Numbered from the stretch's first letter, positions 23,461 through 36,005 are shown. The stretch: 64,000 nt of DNA from Sapria himalayana (GCA_029783825.1 JAREIK010002450.1:3713022-3777021), one strand, 5' to 3'. Translations and numbers: made by a program. The notes: generated by a model not told the origin, from the letters alone.

Positions 23461-24778
23461 GTTGATTTACTCCATTGTGCATGTGATTGTCTCTGCTAAA
23501 TGTTAATGTGCATGGAATGTATAAATTATAGATTAAATAGTTGATAAAATATGTGATTTTATTGGTCACACTTCTCATAATCTTTACCTAGTCACTGATA
23601 ATAATTTATGTATATAATGAGGATGATGTCTAACATATTCTCCTCACTAGAGGCACACACTGTCACCTGTCCCAGTGAATGCCTCATACCTATATTTTTA
23701 TTCACATGTTTTAGTTTTTCTAAGAATCATACAATGCCTTTGTGTAGCCAAATATTTAAATAATACTCCAAAAAGTTTTATTGGTCATCTAGATCAGTTC
23801 ATGGAATGAATATCTTTTGTGTATATACTTCTTATTCATATTATTCCATGTGAAGAGTTATCCACACATGTCCTCTTATAGCCTGTCATTTTTCTAAAAG
23901 TTATCCATTTATATTTTTAGTTTTTATCACCATCCTATGAAATACATATGGTTATGGGCATGATTACTAGATATAGTGAATGTAGGAGGTAATTAAACGA
24001 TAACCATGACACAATTCATTCGATGAATTAATTTAGGTAAGCTTTGTATATTTTGGCGAAAGCCAAAATATATGATATTTCCCAAAGATATCAATAAAAT
24101 CTATATTGTAATTTCACAAAATTCATTATATTATATTTAAGAATTAAGCAAGTATCATACATAATTCATAAAGTAATCCTAGACAAAGATTTGGCCTGAT
24201 ATTGTGAAAGAGTTAAAATAAAGAATTGGATACAATATTGTTCACAAATATAAATAAGTGAATGTGGGAACAACTACTAGAAATCTTCTTCTTTGCAAGT
24301 TAATTTCATTGGTAGAGCTTTCTTAGGAGTTTATTGTTTGCTTCAACTTTGGGTGATGCTGTTTGTCGTCGATTTACTTTGTCAAAGTAAGATTGGCATA
24401 ATTGCCTATTGCTTTCTCCTTGTATTTTGTTGTGTTCTCTATCAGAAATCTATTGTGTTTGTGCTTTGTTCTATTCAATTTTCCATCAACTCCTTTGTTG
24501 TCTCTTTTCATACATTTTTAAATCATTATTTTTTTAAATAGGCTAAAAATTAATGTCGATCAAAAGGCTAAATGTTTTTGTTGCTCTATGTTGCAATTTC
24601 GTGCTTCTGAGTTGTAGTGGAAAAGGTTGTCAGGACTTCACTAGTGCTTGTGGTTTTACTTGGCATCATGACTAATAAATATGGGGTCACGCCATGTGAA
24701 TGTTACGATTCAAAAATAAGTTGTAGCTCATTTTTCTTTAAATCTTCAAAGGATGTATTTTTGTTGAAAATATTAATA
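23461..24778. other. AT-rich DNA, no gene recognised
   Basis: The longest frame is 82 codons, near 24293, of hydrophobic low-complexity composition. It matches no family I recognise, and I treat it as chance. Confidence 0.35.
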
Positions 24779-24895
24779 CCCAATGAGTATATAAATATTT
24801 TTTACTAGAGATTAATAGGATTTTAGTTACTGTGAATGTTATCTATTTTGATGTTGATTAATTTTTAATAAGCCTAGAAAAAGTATAGATTTATG

Positions 24896-25614
24896 CTATG
24901 TTGCACGGACACGGATACGGACACGGAGATACGACACGGCAGGATACGGGGACATGGAAAATTCTAAAAAATTAGGATACGGATACGACTAGGATACGTC
25001 ATAATAAAAAAAATAAAATTAAAAATAAAAACTATTAATTATAAATATTAGGTATTTTAAAATAATTTAAAATTCTGTATTTTAAAATAATGTAAAAAAA
25101 ATTTAAACCCTCTAACACTCCCCACCACCCTCCCTTTACAGTTTTGATTTTCGAACTCTCCCCCCTCCCGATACAGATTCTAAAACCCCTCATTCCCTTT
25201 ATAGAATTAGGTTATCTTAGGTATTGTCGGCACCTCGGCGGTGTGTTCCTCCACTCCCCGTTTGACGCAATGACAATTGACAACTATTTCTCGCAATCGG
25301 CTTGTCGGCAACTCACTGTCGGTGGTGTGTTCCTCAATTTGTTGGAGATGTAGGAGTAATAGTTAATATATAGTGTATTTCCGATGCGTTAGAATCGTAA
25401 AAACGCGTCAGTTGGTAAACGACGCGTCTGTAGGTAAACGACGCGTCTGTTGTTAACGAAGACTATTTCCGAACAACACGTCGGATATGTCTCTGACACG
25501 TATCCGACCCGTATCCGACCCGTGTCGCCGTGTCCAAGTGTCGGACACGTGGACACGGCGACACGGGTCGGATACGGCTACACGGCAGTTCCTAGGCGTA
25601 TCCGTGCAACATAG
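24896..25614. mobile_element. 719-bp hAT-type MITE with perfect TIRs and 8-bp TSD
   Basis: A perfect TSD, GATTTATG, lies at 24888-24895 and 25615-25622. The element starts CTATGTTGCACGGA and ends with its exact inverse, a 14-bp perfect TIR. The subterminal regions are rich in short words ACACGG, GATACG and CGTATCC in both orientations, as expected for transposase-binding repeats. The core is AT-rich. A short internal repeat, GTAAACGACGCGTCTGT, occurs twice near 25416-25450. No transposase is encoded. Confidence 0.88.
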
Positions 25615-25670
25615 GATTTATGTATAATATAATATCACATCTAAATTTATTACTATTCTTCTCTTGTATG

Positions 25671-26432
25671 AGTGTCAACTGAGCCGTGCTGGGTTGACAT
25701 GAGTCATTACCCATATTTTAGGCCCATCTAGGCAATCATGCTTTGTTTTACACGATATAGTTTTTAGCATGAGTCATGTTGTTTTGGCACGACTTTAAAA
25801 ATGGGTAATCCTGGTCATGTCAGGTCGTGCCAGGCTAGGTCAAGCATGGTTAGGCTAGTCTGGGTCAGGTCTAGATTACCTTGGTTGTGCTAGCTTGGTA
25901 GAAATCAGTTGCATGTGCTGGCATGCTAGTCCATGCTTTTGATCTTGATCTTCTCCTCTGGCATGTCGACCAAGAAGCCTGGCCCGATATGGCTTGAGCA
26001 GTATCGTGGGCTGGCATGAGGTTGGTCCAAGAATGACTTTGAACCGGTTGTGTCATGTAGGGCATGATATTTTTGTGTTATGCATTGTATAATGCTCAGG
26101 CCACGTTACTCAAATTTAAATGTGTCAAACTAGTTGGACAGCCTAGGCACGACCAGGTTCAGCTGTCCCTCACACTGGGTTTGGCACGGCCCATGTGTCT
26201 TGCCTGACGGCATGATAAATTGACCCGAGAGTTCTGTTGTTTTTTTTTAATTTAGCTAGAAAAATTGGGTACATCCTGGATCGATCCGGCAATTCTAGGT
26301 ATGACCTAGCTCGAACCGGGTTGGCGCGTCATTCCTGTCCAGTAGTTCTCAAGTTGTGCCATGCTTGACACAGCATGGTTATTGTATCGAGCATTGTCGG
26401 GCATGACACAGTAGTATGATTAGTTTGACACC
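25671..26432. mobile_element. Non-autonomous (deleted) hAT element
   Basis: Bounded by GAGTGTCAACT on the left and TTTGACACCTC on the right, the TIR of the hAT family found elsewhere in the window. The whole interior consists of the subterminal words (GGCACGAC, GTCATGCC, GGTCAGG). There is no transposase sequence. The TSD could not be fixed. Confidence 0.65.
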
Positions 26433-27110
26433 TCAATTCAAATTTATACATATATTTATCTGTAGGCATACCTGACCCACTAGTTAGTAGAGAGAGTTAC
26501 CTATTGACTATATTTGAGCATCTTAATACATAGTATGATGTTATTTTAATGTTTTCATCATACCTATAATAAATTTATATCATAATGAGTTTGAAGACAA
26601 TAAAATTTTTTGAGTAGGAAGATATTCTTGATACTTAGATGATGCAGAAATTCATGAATTTTTACCAGTATAAACTCATAATAATGTATAGTTGAGTTTA
26701 TTATTTATTAAAGAATTATTGGGAAAAATTACTATCTAACCATAAATAGATAAGATATATATACAATTAATATAATTAAATTTTTCTTAAAATTATTTCT
26801 ATCAGCTCATCTTGACACATCTCTTTACATATTGAGGTATGTAAAGAAGTCAACAGGACTTGGATTCTCTTTCATGGATCATAAATACTTGCAAATAGTC
26901 AAATATTCATATTTGAGTTGGATACCAATGTCACATAGATGGATTTACAAAAAAGTTTTGTATTTTTCTCGGAAATAACCTTATCTTCTAAAAAAGTAAG
27001 ATGGATGCAATTGTTTCGAGATCTTTTGCACAGAAAAAGTTCAAAATAATGGTGATAAATACCTTATGAGATATTTTGGATGCAATATATACTCGAGGAG
27101 ATTGAATATG

Positions 27111-27741
27111 TTATCTCTTCTTCTACTATGATGTATATGATAGTCAGAAAATAAAACATATAACTTCCAATATGGTTTTTTACAAGTGGACAAAAAACAA
27201 AAAATGTGAATTGATTCTTTCTAAGGAAGAAGATTTATTTTAATATTATTATTACAATATACATTCAAATAATAGAATAGCTAGTAAATATTTTTAAAAA
27301 ATTCTTTAAGGATTTTCAATTTTTTTTTCTTTAAGCTTGATGTTGTAGACTTGTATGCATTAATTTGATAGAATAGATAATGTGATTAGAGGTGTCAACT
27401 AGGCCGGCCCACCTGAGCACAATATGAACCCCTGCACGGCACAACACGATCTTGGACCATCTCATGCTGAGGGAAATTGGCCCGCGTGTCATGGCAGACA
27501 TGACCCAAGCGCGATGCGGCGACAGGCGACAAATGAAAAGGCGACGGGTGACACCTGACGAATGATGGGTGACACCTGACGGGCAATGTGGTGATGGTGC
27601 AATGCCCAACAAGAGATGCAACGAGCCAAGTGGGTCAGCAGGAGCACTCATATACCTAAATCCCAGCATTAACCGGCCCAAAACTAGGCTGATTTCAGTC
27701 AAAAACTGGGGTTTGACACCTATAATTATGATTTTCTTATG
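27111..27741 (+). repeat. Array unit 1
   Basis: The copia part (27111-27379) encodes YDSQKIKHI, WTKN and the pol C-terminus decayed from SKLDVVDLYAPT. The hAT part is 27388-27725 (338 bp), from AGAGGTGTCAACTAGG to TTTGACACCTATA, with TSD variants ATGTGATT and TTATGATT. Confidence 0.8.
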
Positions 27742-28299
27742 CTATATCTTCTTCCACTATCATGTATATGATAGTCAGAAAATATAATATATAACTTTCT
27801 ATATATTTTTTATAAGTAGACAAAAAACATAAATGTGAATTGCTTCTTTCTAAAGAGAAGATTTATTTTAGAATTATTATTACAATATACATTCAGATAA
27901 TAAAGTAACTAGTAAATATTTTTAAAAAATTCTTTATGGGTTCTCAATTTTTTTAAAAACCGGACAATTTCACACGACACGGTCCTAGACCGTTCCCGTG
28001 CCGAGGGAAATTATCTGGCATGCCATGGCAGGCACGATCCAAGCGTGATGCGGCAACAGGCGACAACTGAAAACACGACAGGCTATGCCTCCTGACGGGC
28101 GACAAGTGATGCCTGACAGGCAATGCGATGGCGGTGCGATGCCCAACAGGAGATGCGACGAGCCGAGCGGGTCAGTAGGAGTGCCCGCTCGATTTTGGGG
28201 AGCACCCGTATCCTCAAATCCCGGCATGAACCGGCCTGAAACTAGGCTGATTTCAGCCCAAAATCAGGTTTTGATAACTGTAATTGTGGTTTTTTTATG
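27742..28299 (+). repeat. Array unit 2 (internally deleted)
   Basis: The shortest unit. About 70-80 bp spanning the copia/hAT junction are missing: near 27950 the copia part runs directly into CGGACAATTTCACACGACAC, inside the hAT. The right hAT end is at about 28283, before TTGTGGTT. Confidence 0.8.
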
Positions 28300-28949
28300 C
28301 TATCTCTTCTTCCACTCTCATATATATGATAGTCAGAAAATATAACACATAACTTCCATATGATTTTTTACAAGTGGACAATAAGCATAAATCTGAAATG
28401 CTTCTTTCTAAGGGAGAAGATTTATTTTAAAATTATTATTATAATATACATTCAAATAATAGAGTAACTAGTAAATATTTTCAAAAAATTCTTTAAGGAT
28501 TCTCAATTTTTATATCTTTAAACTCGATGTTGTAGATTTGTATGTACCAATTTGATGAAAGAGATATTGTGATTATAGGTGTCAACTAGGCTGGCCGGCC
28601 TAGGCCCGATAGGGACCCTAGCCCGGCACAACACGATCCTGGATCATGCCCATGCCGAGGGAAATTGGCCTGCATGCCATGGCAAGCATGGCCCATGTGT
28701 GATGCGGTGTCAGGCAACAACTAAAAAAACGACGGGCTATGCCTGACAGGCGACAAGTGATGCTTGACAGGCGATGCAATGATGGTGCGATGCCCGATAG
28801 GAGATGCGACAAGCCGAGCGGGTCAGTAGTAGTGCTCGCTCAATTTTGGGGAGCACCCAAATTCTCAAATCCCAGCATGAACCGGCCCAAAACTGGGCTG
28901 ATTTCAGCCCGAAATCAGGTTTTGACAGCTGTAATTGTGATTTTTTATG
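28300..28949 (+). repeat. Array unit 3 (clearest TSD)
   Basis: The hAT at 28575-28934 (360 bp) lies between perfect TTGTGATT copies at 28567-28574 and 28935-28942. This gives the insertion site of the founding hAT within the copia 3' end. Confidence 0.85.
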
Positions 28950-29556
28950 CTATCTCTTCTTCCACTATCATATATATGATAGTCAGAAAATATAACATAT
29001 AACTTCCAATAAGATTTTTTACAAGTGGACAATAAACATAAATGTGAATTGCTTCTTTTTAAGGTAGAAGATTTATTTTAAAATCATTATTACAATATAC
29101 AATCAAATAATAGAATAATTAGTAAATATTTTCAAAAAATTCTTTAAGGTTTCTCAATGTTTTTTTATGTAAACTCGATATTGTAGACTTGTATGCATCA
29201 ATTTGATAGAAGAGATATTGTAATTAGAGGTGTCAACTAGGCTGGCCGGCCTGGGCCCGATATGGACCCCAGCCCGGCACGACACGGTCTTGGATCATGC
29301 CTGTGCTAAGGAAAATTGGCCCGCGTGCCATGGCAGGCACGACTTATGCGTGATGCGACGTCAGGCGACAACTGAAAAGGTGATGGGCTATGCCTGGAAG
29401 GCGATGGGTGACACCTTACAAGCTATGCGGTGATGGTGTAATGCTCGATAGGAGATGTGATGAGCCAAGCAAGTTAGTAGGAGTGCCCGCTCGGTTTTGG
29501 GGAGTGTTCATATCCCAAATTCCCTGCATGAACCAACCCGAAATTGGGTTTTGACA
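28950..29556 (+). repeat. Array unit 4, left part
   Basis: The copia part is followed by a hAT starting at 29226, next to TTGTAATT. The unit is cut at 29556 by the LINE and resumes at 36265. Confidence 0.8.
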
Positions 29557-29564
29557 TTTTTTTT

Positions 29565-30368
29565 AAAGGTTTGTTTTATTATTAAAATCTCTCTCTTTCG
29601 GCGGAGGAATACAATTTTTACAAACTAAAACTATCTTTAACCCTTTTATACTCATTTTCATCCTAATCTAAAAATAAAATATTGGAAGTTTTAACTTAAC
29701 TACTATTACTTAAAAATTAACTTTTATCTTTAAAGTAAGTATTACTAGCTTGATTTTCTCTCTAAGGTCTTTTCTGAGGCTAGCCTTCTTTTGCCTATAA
29801 TGAATGACCTTTGATTTTCTTTATAAGCTCATTTCCCATCTCTCCCGAAGCATTCCTCCAGTCTGCCCCAAGCATCTTTCCACTTTAGGGCCTAGGCAAA
29901 GCCCAGCCTGCTTCATACCTGTCTGCCTTTCGAGCAAGGTGCTGGAATATTTCATTCTCCAGTGACGTGATTTCCCATCCTCCCTTTACAGACTCTTTTA
30001 CAAACATCATTTATACTAATATTACAGAACATTGCAAAACATGGTCGAACTCCCGAACAACTATGCTACTCACTTGCCAACTATAACCGACAATAACTAA
30101 ACTGACTCCCCTTGCAAAACTACCCAAGTGGAACCCAACAGATTCCTCGCTGATCTTTTGCCGAAAACCTGCTCTGTATCTGCTAGTATCAAACCCGACT
30201 CTTCTTTATCTTTTTACCTGCCCACTAAATTAAAAACACAAAACAAAAAAAACAAACTACCCGTAAGCATGTACCATTAAATTTGTAACTTTTTGTCACC
30301 CATTAGGACTAGGGTGAGTCACTTCAACTGTAGATATAAGGGAAGCAGAATATTTAATCCTGCCCTTC

Positions 30369-30433
<65 letters not shown>

Positions 30434-30620
30434 TAGCATTCTTTTGGGTGTTACTGCAACATCTCATTTTAATCACCTCTCAAGACTAGGGTGACCCTTT
30501 GATTGGAATGCTTGCCTCTTTCCTTTGACTTTATTCTGTGAGCTAAAATATAATAATCAAGCTTATAGATTTAACTTACCTTAAATTTTTTGTATCCTAT
30601 TCTCGTTCTCTTTCTCACTT
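29565..30620 (-). other. LINE-2 3' untranslated region
   Basis: Non-coding. It shares sequence with 6079-6969 plus 12157-12458 and with the 3' end of the fragment at 1920-2620, so it defines the family. Confidence 0.75.
30371..30430. repeat. (TA)30 microsatellite
   Basis: Sixty bases of uninterrupted TA within the LINE-2 3' UTR. Length is likely polymorphic, and errors in sequencing or assembly are possible. Confidence 0.95.
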
Positions 30621-33600
30621 CTAATCTTTAACTTTCTGGATTCTAATATATAGGTATCTTATTTTATCTAAAGTTAATATGCCTTTAAACCTGTCCGGGA
30701 TATTATCCCATTCAAATTCTTGTTCTCCGTTTCTCATATCTTCTTCTGCTAATTTATTTGCTAGTGTATTTGTCTCTCTAAAAATATGCATTATATCTCA
30801 TTTGATTTTTATTATCAAATTTTTAATTGTGTTAATTTCCTTTTCAAGCTTTCATAATTCTAATTTTTCTAGTACTAGATCTACTAGTAAACTTGAATCA
30901 ACTTGAAATTGAATATTTTGCCAATTATTTTCTTTGCAAATCTGTAGTCTTCTGTAAGGCCATAATTTCTGCTTGTAAGACTGAGGATGCTTGACCTCTC
31001 GACGTGAAAGTTTTCATTAATATTCCTTCTGCATTTCTTTTTGATCCTCCCTCGCATGCTGCTCTCATCTCTCTATTAAAGCTGTCATCCATATTAAGGG
31101 TTAAACTACATTGCGGTGGCCTATTCCAGCTAATAACTCTTATTTTTGGCTATTTTTTTAATTGCGTGGAGAGACTCCAAGTTTTTTTCCTATTTTCATC
31201 CATTTTCATACTTCTAACTTTTATAGGATTACAATCTGAGATAACTGCAGTATTTCTTTTAATATCTTCTAATATTTTTTTAGTAATCATCATGATACCC
31301 TCAAATTTACTTTTATTCCTCGCTTTCCATAAATACCAAATTACTATGTGTGGAATATAATTCATCATTCATTTCAATATTTTATTTTTCGTATGTTTTT
31401 GTTTCACTTTTTTAATCTTTCTTTTAAGTCTTGTTTACTTCTTTCAATTTCAAATTCTACCTCTAATTTCTGTCAAATTTGTGCCACTATCTTTTCAGTA
31501 TAGAAAAGATGATTACTATTTTTAGCCTTTTTTAAACAGCATCCACATCTAGATGCTAGTTTAATCCCTTTCCTCTGTATGTTATCATCGACTGGAATTG
31601 TGTTTGATAGCAGTTTCCACATAAATACATATATTTTTTGTGACAACCCTTTTATTCATATTTTCTTGAATAATTCTTGCATTGGCCTTTTATTTCTTAT
31701 TATCTCTTTTGCACTATTTAACGTGAATTTTTCTTGTGGGTTCAATTTTCATTTCTATCCGCTATTCATTACAATTGTGTTTTTCTCAACTATATCTTGT
31801 TGTTTTTGTATTAGTTTCCAACTCAGACGCTTTACTTGGGTTATGGAACACATTATTTTTGGTTTCATACCTCACTTTTATGTATTCCGCCCACAAACCG
31901 CTATTCTCTTTCAGCCTCCACCAATTTTTACATAGTCATACTTTTGTTATGTCATCCAAAGAGGATAAGCCTAAACCAACTTCTTCTTTTGGATAACATA
32001 CATCTGCCCATTTTTTTCAATGCAACTTATTTTTATCATCTTTTTTACCTCATAAAAAATTTGACATTTCTCTTTCTAGCTTTTTTATTATCATTTTGGA
32101 TTGTTGAATCACCATTAATATATATGCTAATGACCCCCTGTAGCATGTGAATAATCAACGTGATTCTTCCCGCCATACTTAGTAAATCTACTTTCCAACC
32201 AGCTATTTTTTGTCTCATTTTTTCCACTAAGTATTTTAAATCCTTGTTTTTTACTCTTCCTTTCTATATCGGGCAGCCCAAACACATTAGGGCTCCTTTC
32301 TTTTGAGCAAATTCAGTTAATATCTTTACTTTCTAAGCTACATTTTCTGGTGCTCTTCGTAATAACATGAATTGACATTTATTTTTATTTAATTTTTGTC
32401 ATGTCTCTTCTTCTAGTGATTGCATAAGTCTCATTAGGTTTGTCATTGATTTATTACTAGTATTTGTAAAGATAATAACATCATCCACATATGCTAAACA
32501 ACTCACATTAGGCATATGTCTTGGCTGTTTATAAGTGATAATCTCACCCTTTTTATTTCATTTTTTAAATTTATAATTTATAATTCTAAATATATATTAA
32601 ACAAGGAGAGGAAGAGCTGATCTCTTTGCCTAAGTCCCCTTAATGGTTTGAACTGACTTGCCCATTTATAAGAATTCTAACCCAAGTGTTAGAAACACAT
32701 TTAAATATTAAATCTATCCAGAATTTTGAATGTCTTATTTTTCTCATTATAAAGTATAAAATATCACATTCCACTCTATAAAACGCTTTTAAAAGGTCTA
32801 ATTTTATTATTACATTATGTTCATCGACCTTGCTCCAATTTTTTTTATCATTTCCAGGACTAAAGTAATATTATCTATCATAAGTCTATTTTTTATGAAT
32901 CCCATTTGTTCCACAGATATGATGGAAAGAAGAATTTTACTGAGTTTATTTTGGAGCAATTTAGTTAGTATTTTATAAATCGTATTACATAAATTAATTG
33001 GTCTAAAATCATCTCCTCTTTGTGGGTTTACTTTTTTAGGAATAAGTACAATGAATGAATTAGACCATGTCTTGGTGATTTCTGCACCTGTAAAAATTCA
33101 AGCGATAACTGTGACCAACTCTTTTTTAATGATCGACCATGTCTGCTGGAAAATTTCATTATTCCAACCATCATGTCCTGAAGCACTATTTTTATTCTAT
33201 TATCCTCATCCCTAACTCTTTTTTCAATTTGTGGTATTAAAGTGCCATTTCTAAGTGAAATGGGGTCACATAAATGACATTTGAAAAATTATTCTAATTC
33301 ATTTTTAATTTTTTCCTCCTTTTCTAACCAAGTCCCATTTTTAGTTTTTATGCCTTTTATTTTTTGCTTTGCAATTCTAACTTTAATTATTGTGTTAAAA
33401 ATTTTTGTGTTTTTATCTCCATCTTTTAACCATTTTATTTTTGACATTTGTTTCTAAAAGACTTCTTCCATGTGCATTAGGAGTTTAAATTCTGCTTTTG
33501 CTTTACTCATCTCGGTCCTTGTTACATCACTTGGACATTTTTCTTATTCAATTTCTAGTTTGGCTATGTTTTGTTCTGCCTCTTGCATTTTTGCATTAAT

Positions 33601-34461
33601 ATTTCCAAATACTTCATTGTTCCATTTACTCAAAGTTATTCGTAGGTTACGCAGCTTTGTGTTAATTATTTGCATAGGATTACCTTCCACGAATATTTCC
33701 CATGTTCCTTTTACTACATTGTCAAATTTTTTGTGCATGCACCACATGTTTTTAAATTTAAATCCTCTCTGTCTTGCTGAACTTTTTTGCAGTGCAATCA
33801 ATAAAGGACTATGGTCTGAGCATATTCTCATAAGGTGTTTTAACTTTATTCCTAACATTTTATCCATCCATTTCGTGTTAAGTAATACCCAATCTAATCT
33901 AGTCCAGATTTCCCCCATCCTTTTTCCATTATTGCACCAAGTAAATTTCAACCCTAGATAATTTGCCTCTATCAGGCTTGAACTCGTTATAGCATTGTTA
34001 AATTGTGCTACTCCTATCGCATCTGATTGTCTTCTTCCTCTTTTTTCTCGTGCATTTTTTATGACATTAAAGTTACCTCCAATAATCCACGGAGCCTTTA
34101 ATGCTGCTAGCACTTTCATCTCCTGCCAAAGTTCTTTTTTTTCTTTAGAATTATTAGCGTATACTACTGAGAAAATTAATTCCAGGTGTTCTCGTATTTT
34201 AAAGCTAACTAACTGTTCAGACACTGTGAATATTTCAATATCTATTGATTCATTTCACAGCATCCATAATTTATCATTAGCGTTAGAGTAGGCCTTGTAA
34301 AGCCCAATTATTGTTTTATATTTTTCAAGCTGCTCTAATTTAACTATTGGTTCAGCTAAAAATAGAATATTAATCTTGTATATTTTTATTAATTTTTTAA
34401 TTTTATTTATTGTTGGAATGTTCGCTACTCCTCGTATATTATAGTACAAGCTATTGACCAT
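30621..34461 (-). pseudogene. LINE-2 ORF2: endonuclease, reverse transcriptase, zinc finger, RNase H
   Basis: The product nicks target DNA and copies element RNA onto it. It starts at the ATG at 34461-34459 (MVNSLYYNIRGV), two bases after the ORF1 stop. The APE endonuclease shows NIRGV, ILFLAEP, WIIGGNFNVI, FTWCNNG, RLDWVLLN and SDHSPLLI between 34461 and 33760. The linker has WLKDGDKNTKIFN near 33430. The RT palm has CLAYVDDVIIFTN, with YVDD at 32480-32491. The RNase H (about 31100-30850) has NMDDSFNRE, LQAEIMAL and QVDSSLLV, and the end is YIRIQKVKD with TAG at 30621. Known breaks include an early TGA near 34255 and a TAA near 33544, plus frameshifts in the RT. Confidence 0.85.
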
Positions 34462-34463
34462 TC

Positions 34464-34882
34464 TTATGAGAATCTCGCTTGTGCTTTGGTGGTATATTTA
34501 GATTCATATTTCTTATTAAAATATTTCTTCATGTTTTTTGTTATCTTGCCTACACTTGGTGGCGCTTGTACTATCTCCTTTACTAACATTATTTTTTCCA
34601 TGTTTCTATATATTTTTCTAATCATTTTCATTGCTTTTGCTCTATTCTGTGAGGCTTCTTTATGCATATTTTGTTCATTCCAGACAGAATCATCTTGTAA
34701 CTGAGGTATAATCATCTTATATACCTCCTTGCTGTAGTTCATGACTGGACAGCTTTTGGTATCTATCTCATATTTCGATAGGAGATCATCTTCTGCCCAA
34801 TCAAAAATATCTATCTTTTCGGATAAGTCTAAATGTTTTTTCTTGCCCTTTCTTTTTCTTTTGCTTTCTCCTCCTACTCCCC

Positions 34883-34925
<43 letters not shown>

Positions 34926-36005
34926 CTCTCTACTTTTTCGGCCATAATAGGACATCTTTCTAACTCCTCTAGCCATTTTTATAATTTTCACTATCTTATT
35001 ATTTCTTATTTCCTTTTCTTCTCTCCTTTCTATCTCCTCTTTCCTTCTTGCCTCTTTCTTTTTTAATTCTAGCTCTAATCTTTCCTCATTTAATCTTCTC
35101 TTCTCTCTTTCGATCCATGTTCCTACACTGTTACCATTTCCTATCTCATTATTTTCCTCCTCTCCCTCCCTTCCCTTGCCCCCCTTCTCCTCTCTCCTCC
35201 ATCCCTACTAACTCCCTTTGCTTATCTTTTTTCCTAACTCATTTCCTACCCTTCTTTCTTCTTGCCTCCTCTGTTATTTTCCCTTCCTTTCTACTCTTAC
35301 CATGTGTCATGTAGTCTGCCTCTCCATGCCCTAGTCTAAGGCAGTTCTGCAATAACATGGCATGGATTCTGGTACAACTTCCTGCCAGAATCCATGCTCT
35401 AAATCACTGCCAATCCACACTCTGTTGGGGGAAGGGCTACGAGCATCAACCTCTATACACACTCTGGCCATACTCGGCCGAGTGAAGTAAGTTGTGGCCT
35501 CATCAAAAATCTATGGTTTACCCAAGCAAGAGGCTATTGAAAATAGGGCATGCTTGTTAAAGAGGTGTAGTGGCAATTTAGGTAAAGAGTGTCATACTAG
35601 AGTATATGGAGGTTCCTCCATGGGAGAGAAGTTCGGTGTCCACTTAAGTATGCACATGAGGAACCCTGTAACAGTCTATTGACCTCTTTTCCACAGCCGA
35701 ATGAAATCATCATCTTCCTTAAACTGGAAGAGGAAGTGTCGGCCATCGTATATTGCAACCTTCACTAGCTCCCGAAGCTTCAACGCGGCGAGAAAATCGT
35801 ATACATCTTTGAAATCGGGCCTGCTGTAAGAAAACTTCCCAATGAGAGTGAACTTGAACGGGGCGGCGAGGTCCGAAGCTCTTTCTCTGAAAAAACCACC
35901 ACTGGTGCCTCCTCCTTTCCGTCAAACTTTGGAAATAACCACGCGGGCTCTTTGAACAATGATGAAAAGGCTTTTTTTATTAAAGATTGAAGTCGAATTT
36001 TCCAT
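34464..36005 (-). pseudogene. LINE-2 ORF1 with DUF4283-type RNA-binding domain
   Basis: ORF1 proteins of plant L1 elements coat the element RNA. The likely start is the ATG at 36005-36003 (MENSTSIFNKK). After a frameshift the domain is clear between about 35875 and 35400: APFKFTLIGKFSYSRPDFKD, LAALKLRELVKVAIYDGRHF, then LKWTPNFSP, THYFTRPSMARVCIEVD-like and VWIGSDLEHGFWQEVV. A zinc-knuckle remnant, CYCRT..LRLGHGEADY, needs one more frameshift near 35345. The last 175 codons (34991-34464) are open, lysine-rich, and contain a run of glycines from the poly-G tract. In-frame TAGs occur near 35680 and 35516. The stop at 34464-34466 lies two bases before the ORF2 start. Confidence 0.82.
34884..34922. 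repeat. Homopolymer of 39 C (39 G on the coding strand)
   Basis: An unbroken C run within LINE-2 ORF1, reading as glycine on the minus strand. Its length decides the frame of the N-terminal half relative to the C-terminal half, so the apparent ORF1 structure here is uncertain. Confidence 0.9.

Larger units (their letters stand above)
24779..27110 (+). pseudogene. Copia integrase-linker to RNase H relic, host of a MITE and a deleted hAT
   Basis: Fragments of one plus-strand copia copy are found at 24779-24887, 26460-26530 (TAGTAGAGAGAGTTACCTATTG) and 26690-27110. The last part reads, with stops, LLGKITI, HLYIEVCKEV-like, ELDTNVT*MD, FFSEITLSSKKV and WMQYILEEIEYV. That follows the usual order from the end of RT into RNase H. 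Two hAT-type elements lie inside it. It leads directly into unit 1 of the tandem array, whose copia half is the natural continuation of this gene. Confidence 0.6.

Noticed and set aside
24293..24808. Two adjacent frames of 82 and 63 codons resembling a small gene
   Set aside because: No recognisable domain, no splice or start context, and the second runs into the copia linker relic.
27111..29556. CRISPR-like or coding tandem repeat
   Set aside because: The units decompose fully into copia and hAT pieces with TSDs, and no short repeat/spacer structure exists.
33470..35314. Several plus-strand frames of 70-163 codons
   Set aside because: They are antisense shadows of LINE-2 ORF1 and ORF2, including the proline run opposite the poly-glycine tract.
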